From Variovorax sp. OK212 (GTDB taxonomy: Bacteria > Pseudomonadota > Gammaproteobacteria > Burkholderiales > Burkholderiaceae_C): a DNA stretch of 64,000 nucleotides. The notes below the pieces were generated by a model. That model had not been told where the DNA came from and searched no databases. It saw only the letters and a list, made by a program, of their open reading frames with translations. The position numbers were made by a program, and so were the translations under genes. Shown in pieces: positions 9,701 to 18,700 of the stretch. Position 1 is the first letter of the stretch, and each line of letters begins with the position of its first letter. Location of the stretch: contig NZ_FOLP01000015.1 in NCBI RefSeq assembly GCF_900112425.1, positions 106,124 through 170,123 on the forward strand, read 5' to 3'.

Positions 9701-12700
9701 GGCATCGGCGTTGCCATCGGCGGCGGCTTGCTCGCCAACCCGGGTCGGCTGGCAGCGGGTGAATCGGTGCCGGTGCACCTGACGCTGGCCGAGGCCTTCA
9801 CCATTCCCGCGGGCACGGTACTGCCGCAGGACTTCACGTATGTCTCGAACGTCGTACCGGCGGGCGAGGCGTTGAAGATCATGCCGGTGTTCACGGTCAG
9901 CAGGCCCTACAAGCTGCCGGCCGCCTGGGTGGTGCCGCAGGCGACCGTCGCATGGGAATACGTCTTCGTCTCCAGCAAGAGCGGGAGCATCTACGCCAGC
10001 GGCAACACCATCCCGGCCGGCACCGAGCTGGTGGAGATCAGCGGCAAGATGGCGCCGGGCTATGTGGTGCCCGCCGCCGCATTCCCCAACGGCATGCCGG
10101 TGTCCGACTACAACGCCACGGTGGCTGCGGGCACGCCCTTTGTGCGCGACCTGGTGCTGGGCGAGGGCACGCTGCTGTTGGCCGGCAACCGCCTGCCGAT
10201 CGACGTGGCGGTCAAGCCCTTGCTGGTGCTCGACGACAGCGTGTTCCGCAGCGGCTTCTCGCGCTATGCGATCAGTGCGCAGCAGGGTATGCAGGTGGCC
10301 GCCGGCGCGAAGGTCGATGTCGCCATGCCGCTGCTGCGGGCCGACCCGGCCGCTGCCCGCGCCACGGCCACCGGCGCCGATCCGTCGGCCGTGCTGCAGC
10401 GCTGGCTGCCGCCGGTGTGGCAGGAAGACCCGCTCAAGGGTGTGCTCACGCAGCGCGCCGGTGCCGACCTGTCGCTCAGCGCGGGCTCGGTCTACAGCCA
10501 GGCGCCGCTGGTCGTCGGCCAGGGCGCGACGCTCTCCGTCGACCCGGGGCGTTCGCTCACCCTCACGGGCAATGGCCAGATCACCATCGACGGCACGCTC
10601 AACGCGTGGGGCGGGCGCATCGGCGTGCTGCCCGGCGCGTTCGGCACCGGCAATGACGTGGGCCATCCCGCGGGTTCGGCCAATGCCACCTCCATCTGGA
10701 TCGGCAGCGGCGCGGTGCTCGACGCCGCCGGCCGCGCCGACACGGCAACGGATTCGAAGGGCCGGGTGTACGGCGACGTGGGCAGCGGCGGGCGCATCGA
10801 GATCGGCGCGGCCTACAAGGCCGACGCGGGCCAGGTCGACGCGGCCGATGCCTTCGTGGTCATCCGGCCGGGCGCGCGGCTCGATGCATCGGGCAGTGCC
10901 GCGCGGCTCGACCTGCCGGGACGCGGCACGCTCGACGTGGCGGGCGACGGCGGCCTGATCTCGCTGGCTTCGTACCGCGGCCTGTTCCTTGACGGCGACA
11001 TGCGGGCGGCGGCGGGCGGCGCGGGTGCGGCCGGCGGCACGCTGGCACTGACGCTGGAAACGCCGAACTACGGCCCGGTCGACAAATTGAGCCTGAAGGG
11101 CATCAACGTCGACGACGCAGTGCGCGTGGCGCGCGAACTGGTGCTGGCGCAGGTGCAGGGCGACAGCGGCCTCTCGGCCGGCCTGAAGGTCGGCGACCGC
11201 GAGGCGGCCCTGGCCTACGGCACTGCGCGCGTGGGCGTGGACCGCATCGCGGCCGGCGGCTTCGGCAACCTCTCGCTGCTGGCCAACGGCCTCGTGAGCT
11301 TCGACGGCGACATCGACCTGCGCATGGGCCAGAGCCTGCGCCTGACCGCCAGCGCGTTCGGCCTGGCGGCCAATCCGGCCAACGCGGCGCCCACGTCGCA
11401 GGTCAGGCTCGCGGCCCCCTACATCCGGCTGGCGGGCAGCACGCGCGGCCAGGACGAAAACTACATCATGCCGAACCCGGTGCGGGGTTCGAAGAACAGT
11501 GGCAGCGGCGGCGGCATGCTCGGCTTGCCGCTCGTGGCCGAGGGCGCGCGCCTGCAGCTCGATGCGCAACTGATCGACATCGCCGGCCAAGTAAATACCG
11601 GCGCGCGCGGGGCCATCGTGCAGAACGCGGGCGATCCGTTGACGGTCGAGCGCCTGGCTTTCAGGCAGATCGTGATGCGCTCGGACGGCGACCTGCGGCT
11701 GTCGCAGGCGGCGCAGTTCTACACCCCCGGCAGCCTGACCCTCGCGGCCTCGCAGATCTACCCCGCGATGAACGACAGCGGTGTCTTCGTGGTGGGCGAA
11801 CGAGGCAGCTTCGACAAGTACGGCACGCTGCTTCGCGAGTTCGACCCGGCGCGCAGCCTGAACATCGAGCGCATTGATCCCTCGGCACCGCTGCCGGCGC
11901 AGCCCTATTCGGCATTCGGCCGGCTGAGCTTTTCCTCGGCCGTGGTGAACCAGGGCGGCGTGGTACGCGCCCCGCTGGGCGAGATCGAGCTGGGCGCTGT
12001 CGCTGGGAGCGGGCCCACGGGCGAGGTCAACCTGCTGCCCGGCGGCGTCACCTCGGTCAGCGCCAAGGGGCTTGCCATGCCGTACGGCGGCACGCTCGAC
12101 GGCTTGAGCTACCTGTACGACGGCAAGGACGTGGTGTGGAAGGGCGCGGGCAACGGCCCTGCGGTCACGCTGTCGGCCCACGTGGTGAACGTGCGCGAAG
12201 GCGCGGTGCTCGACCTCTCGGGCGGCGGCGAGCTCACGGGCACCGCCTTCCTTCCGGGCCGCGGTGGCTCGACCGATGCGCGCCTGAACCCGCTGGTGCA
12301 GACCACCGCGCGCGGCAGCTTCACGCTGCCCGGGCTGGCCACCAACCCGGTGTATGCCATCGTGCCCGGCGCGCAGGCCGGCCATGCGCCGCTGGTCAAC
12401 GAGCACGGCGCCGGCGACCCGGCACTGGGCCGCCAGATCACCATCGGCGCGGGCGTGCCCGGGCTGCCGCCCGGCACCTACACGCTGCTGCCCTCGACCT
12501 TCGCGCTGCTGCCCGGCGCCTTCCGCGTCGAGCTCAACGGGCTGGCACCCAACCTGCCGCCCTCGGGCGTCACGGTGCCCATGCGCAACGGCTCCTACGC
12601 CGCGGCGGCGCAGTTCAGCGTGACCAACACCGGCATCCGCGACGCACTGCCGACGCAGGTGTTCCTGACCCCGGCCGACACGCTGCGCAGCTACTCGCAA

Positions 12701-15700
12701 TACAACGAGACCAGCTACGCCGACTTCGCGATCGCACAGGCCGAGCGCTACGGCGTGCCGCGTCCGCTGCTGGAGCGCGACGCCAAGATGCTGCGCTTCA
12801 ATTTCGCGCAGCCCGGCCGCCCGGGCGCGCTCGCGGCGAACGCGGACGCACCCGCATTGCGCTTCGCGGGCGTCGCCGACTACACGGCCGCGGCCGGCAG
12901 CTACGGCGGCACCGCGCTGGTGGACGGCAACTACAGCCCGAACATCGAAGTGCTGGCCGACGGCGCCGTGCGCACGCCGGGCTTCACAGGCGTGTCGGTG
13001 GCCGCCAGTGCCCTCAATGCCATCGCCGCGCCGCGCCTGGCGATCGGCGGCATGCCGAGCGTGCTCTACGTGGACTACCTGGGCAGTTCGCAGGGCGCTA
13101 ACATTGCGAACTTCCTGAGCGGGGCCGGGAACATCGTGCTGCGCGAAGGCGCGGTGCTGAAGGCCGGCGAGGTCTACCTCGTCACGAATGTGAAAGCCGG
13201 CGGCATCGTTGTCGAGCAGGGCGCGGGCATCAACACGCTGGGCCGCGGCAAGGCAGCCTGGGACTCGCGCGACGGCTTTGTCTTCGCACCGGGCACATAC
13301 AGCGTGCTGGCGGTCTCCAACGGCTGGCTCGACCTGCTGGCGCCGGCCTTCAGCGCCGACGAAACCCGGGGTGCGGGCCGCATCGACATCGGCGCCTGCG
13401 CGACCGGGTCGCTGTGCCAGGGCGTGACCCGGCTCTATTCCGAAGGCACCATCGCGGCGTCCACCGACCAGAGCTTCGAGCTGCGCGACGCAGCCCGCTA
13501 CGGCACGCGCAACCTGGTGCTGTCGGTCGGCGGCATCAACGTCGGCAGCGAGGCCGCGCTGGCCGCCGCGGCCGCCCGCCATGCGCTGGCGCCGGGTCTC
13601 ACGCTGAACCAGGGCATTCTCGAGCGCCTGCTGCGCGGCGACACCGCCAGCGGCGCACCGGCGCTCGAGAACCTGGTGCTGACCGCGCGCGACGCGGTCA
13701 ATTTCCACGACTCGATCGAGCTGTCGACCATCGACCCGCTCACCGGCCGCTCGTCGCTGGAGCGGCTGGTGCTCGGCACGCCCGCCATCTACGGCGCGGG
13801 CAACGCCGACACGCTGGCGCGCATCCGCACCGGCATCCTGGTGTGGAACGGCGCCACCACGGCGCCGGGCCTGGTCGCCGCGGGCGGCGCGGGCACCGGC
13901 AGCGGCCGGCTGCAGATCGATGCCGACCAGATCGAGTTCGGCTACGGCCCCAACAGCCGGCCCGACACCGTCCACAGCGTGGACCGGCTCGTCCTGGGCT
14001 TCGGCGAGGTGGTGCTCAACGCGCGCGAACGCGTCACGGCCAATCACACCGGCTCGCTGTCGGTCTACCAGTCGCAAGGCGCGTGGGACGACGCGCTGAA
14101 GGGCTTTGCCTTCAGCGGCGGCAACCTGCGCATCCAGACACCGTTGTTCACCGGCCAGGCCGGCTCGGTCAACAAGATCAAGGCGGGCGGCGACATCGCG
14201 GTGAGCGCACCCGCCGGCATGGCCGCGCCGGCGCTCTCGGGCAAGGCGCTGACCGACGCGCTCGGCGCCGAGATCGGGCTGGACGCGGGCGGCAACCTCA
14301 CGCTCGACACCCGCATCGCGCTGCCCAGCGGCAAGCTCACGGCCTCGGCGGCGCGCGACCTGCAACTGGCCGACGGCGCGCAGCTCGACCTTGCGGGTCG
14401 CAAGATCGGCTTCTTCGACGTCGCCAAGTACAGCTGGGGCGGCGACGTGGTGCTCGAGAGCCGCGCCGGCGACGTGCGCCAGTCGGCGGGCTCGCGCATC
14501 GACATGTCGGCCGACCACAACCGCGCCGGCAAGCTCACGGTGCTGGCGCTCGGCGAGGGCGCCGGCACGGTCGACCTGCGCGGCGCCATTGCGGGCGCCA
14601 GCAGCGGCCAGTACGACGCGGGCGGCACGCTGGTGCCCTATGCGGCCGGCGGCGCCGACATCCGCAGCCAGCACATCGAAGACTTCACGGGCCTGAACCG
14701 CCGCCTGGGCGAGGGCGGGGTGTTCGGCAGCCGCAGCTTCCAGCTCAAGCAGGGCGACCTGGTGCTGGGCGACGAACTCAAGGCGCGTGAAATCAATGTG
14801 TCGGTGGACGGCGGCCGGCTGGCCGTGAACGGCACGGTGGATGCCAGCGGCGATCAGGCCGGCAGCATCCGCCTGGCCGCGCGCGACGGCGTGACCCTCG
14901 GCGGCGCGGCCCTGCTCGACGCGCACAGCCGCGTGCTGCGCGTGGACAGCTACGGCCAGGTCATCGAGGCGCCCAACCGCGCCGTGATCGAGATCGACGC
15001 CGGCCAGGGCCGGCTGGTGCTGCAGGACGGCGCGCGCATGGACGTGCGCGCCGGCACCGGCGGCACCGCACAGGCGCTCGGCACCGTCGAGCTCAGCGCG
15101 CAGCGCGTGGGCGGCGAGCGCGGCAACGACATCGCCATCGACGCGAGCGGCAAGGTGCAGATCGACGGCGCGCGCGCCATCACCGTGAACGGCTTCTGGA
15201 CCTACAACGACGCGGACGCCGGCACCGACCTCGCGGCCGACGGCCGCCCCTACCAGGTGGTGAACCAGGCCTACCTGGACCGCAAGCACGCCGACAGCCT
15301 GGCCTTCATGGGCAATGTGCTGGCCAACGGCAACCTGATGAACACCCGGCTGGCCGGCCTGCGCGCCTATGGCGACGCCTTCCACCTGCGCCCCGGCGTG
15401 TCCATCGTCAGCGCCACGCCCGACGGCGACCTGCACGTCGACGGCGACATCGACCTGTCGGGCTACCGCTATGCGAGCGTCAACCCGCGCACGCAGCAGA
15501 CCGGTGTGTACGGCTCGGGCGAACCGGGCGCGCTGGTGCTGCGCGCCGGCGGCAACCTCAACGTGTACGGCAGCATCACCGACGGCTTCGACACCTCGGT
15601 GCTGCCCGCCACGCCGAGCGACCAGGGTTGGGTACTGGTCAAGGGCCGCGTGCCGTGGGGCGGCGACGTCGTCGTGCCGCGCGGCGGCCTCGTCGAGCTG

Positions 15701-18700
15701 GCCGAGGGCACGTTCTTCCAGCCCGGTCGCACGCTCAACTTCGACCTGCCGATGCAGCCCATGAACCTGAAGGCCGGCACCGTGCTGGCCACCACCGCCA
15801 CGCTCTCGGCCAACCTGGTGCTGCCCGCGGGCACGGTGCTCGGCGGCGCGGTGCGCGATGCCTCGGGCCATGTGCTGCATGCGGCGGGCGCGGTGCTGGC
15901 GCAGGCCGTCACGCTGCCAGCGGGCACGAAGCTCGACGCCGGCAACCGCCTGCCCGGCGACACGCGCGTCGCAGCCATGACCTGGCCCGCCGGCGTGCCG
16001 CTGCCATTCCCCCCGGGCATCATCAACGACACGGGCGGCCTGAACTATCCGGTCAACGGCGTGCAGCTGGCCGGCTCGCTCATGCTGCGCAAGGGCGCAG
16101 TGGTGCCGGCTGAAACCATGGTCGTGCTGCCCGACGGCGTGACCTCCGTCAACCTGCGCCCGGCCGACGCCGACGGCAACCAGGGCCGCAACTTCGCGCT
16201 TGCGCCGATGCTGGCGCCGGGCTCCGGCTCGTGGTCGATGCGCCTGGTGGCCGGTGCCGACATCCGCGCCGCCGACACCCGCGCGCTGCGCCCGCGCGAC
16301 GCCAACGGCCAGCTGCTGCTGGCCGACACGCACTACGGCATGGGCGGAGAACTCATGTTGCAGCTGCCCACGCCCGGCGTGGCGGGCCAGTACTACTGGA
16401 TGGGCGATTCGCTGATCCAGATCGGCTATGCACCAGGCAAGCTCATCGACCTCGACGAGTGGGGCGGGGAGGAAGCGGTGCAGGACATCAACAACTGGGG
16501 CGTGGGCGACCTCGTGACCTGGGCCCCTCTGGGCTCCGCACCGAAGACCCGGCCGGTGCCGGCCACGCAGCAGCTCTTCAGCGTGCTGCGCACCGGCACC
16601 GGCGACCTCGACCTGCTCGCCGGCGGCAACTTCACGATGAACTCGCTCTACGGCGTGTACACCGCGGGCACGCAGTCGGCGGGTGTCGCGGCGGCCTACA
16701 ACCAGCCACGTGCGAAGGTCGACGGCATGGTGCTCGGCGGCACCGGTACGGAGTTCGAACCCTTCGTCGACGGCGGCGGCAAGAGCCTGTACCGCGCCTG
16801 GTACCCCGAGCACGGCGGCAATGTGTTGCTGCGCGCGCAAGGCGATGTCCGTGGCGACCTGGTCGGCGCGAACGTGTCGACGCGCCCGGACGCGATCGGC
16901 TCCCTGCGCTCGACGGGCGCCAGCGTCGACGTGGGCAACTGGCTGTGGCGCCAGGGCACAGGCAGTGCCGTGGCGGCCAGCGAAGGCGTGCCCACGGCCT
17001 GGTGGATCAATTTCGGCAGCTACGTGCCCGGTGCGACCGACTCCTACGCCACGTTCGGCACCGCGCCGCTCATGGTCGGCTTCATCGGCATCGGCACGCT
17101 GGGGGGCGGCAACCTCGTGCTCGAGGCCGGCGGCGATGCCGGGATGCTGACGAAGCGCGCGGACCGCTTCGCCGTCAACGCCGCGCACAGCACCGGTCTC
17201 AACCTGGTAGTGGGCAGCACCGGGCGCGTGTCGGCCGACGGCCGGCAGCTCACGCTGACGGGCGGCGGCGATCTGGACCTGCGCATCGGCGGCGGGCTCA
17301 ACCCGGTGCCCGAGCTGCGGTCTTACCCGAGCACGGATGAGATCACGCCGCGGACGGTCTACAGCGGCAACCGCTCCGACCTGAACAGCACCTTCGTCAA
17401 CCTGCGCGGCGCGCTGCGCATCCAGGCCGGTGCTGTGGGCGGGATCGAGCTGCGCTTCAACCGCGCCGACCCCGAGGAATCGCGCGCTTACCAGGTCTAC
17501 ACGGCCACCTCGTCCACCGCGGGCGGCGGTCCGGTGCTGGTGCCTGGCGACTCGGGCGTGCGCATCGACACCCGCGGCGACCTCGTGCTCGGCGGCGTGG
17601 CCGACGCGGGCCGCGTGGCCCAGCCGAACAACGGCGTGCCGTTCACTGCCAACGGCGTGCCGATGCCGGCCGACGGCTACAGCTGGTTCTCCCTGTGGAC
17701 CCCGGGCAGCGCCATCGACCTGTTCAGCGCCGGTGGCAACCTGACGCCTTCCAACAGCACGACCGGAGACCTCTCGCACGCCAACATCCAGGCCAGCGAC
17801 GGCCGCTTTCTGATGCCTTCGGTGCTTCGCGCGGTGGCCGCCAGCGGCAGCATCTACTACGGCAACTCCGCCACGGGTCAGCTTGACAGCAGCAACAAGC
17901 CGGTGCAGTCGCCCGTGGGCGTCATGCTGGCGCCTTCGCCCGTGGGCCCGCAATACGCCAAGGCCGGCGTGGGCCAGCTGGAGCTGCTGGCGGCCGACTC
18001 GATCTATGCCGGCGGGTACGGCGTGACGCAGTCGGGCGCGGACCCCACGGCACTGCCGAATCCGTTCAACGCGGGCTTCAGCGGCTCCATGGCACCGACG
18101 TGGTACGGCACGCAGAAGCTCAGCAACATCAACCCCGACGCGCTGGCCCCCACCGTCTTCCTGGAGAACCTGACCCTGCGAGAGGGCGCCCAGCTCTATC
18201 CGCTGTTCAGCTTCACGCCGCCAACCGCCTCGGGCTACGCGGTGGTGGGCCAGCAGCCGGCGCGCTTCTATGCGAGCGAAGGCGACGTGATCGGCGTGCG
18301 CACGGGCGCCATCATCACCCGTGGCACGGGCGCCATCGGCAACCTGCCCACCTGGTACGAGGGTGGCGGGCCGGTGGCGATCCGCGCGGGGCGCGACATC
18401 GTCAATTCGGGCACCGGCCTCGGCAAGTCCGAACCCGTGCCGATCGAAGGGACCGGCTGGGGCACGCAGGCCTACAACGGCAACCCCAGCGCGCCGCTGA
18501 AGCCCGTTCCGCTTTCGGGCGGCGGCGCGCGCGGCAATCTGATCGTGCACAACAACCCCGACGATGTGTCGGTGGTCCAGGCCGGGCGCGACGTGCGCTA
18601 CAGCACCTTCTACGTGGCCGGCCCCGGCGTGCTCGAAGTGACGGCGGGGCGCGACGTGTACATGGCCGACAGGGCCGAGCTCAAGAGCATCGGCCCGGTC

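Noticed and set aside
6823..9762. Plus-strand overlapping ORF of 979 codons inside exoprotein 1
   Set aside because: Arg/Ala/Gln-rich shadow in a second frame; the true frame is defined by the signal peptide and haemagglutinin domain.
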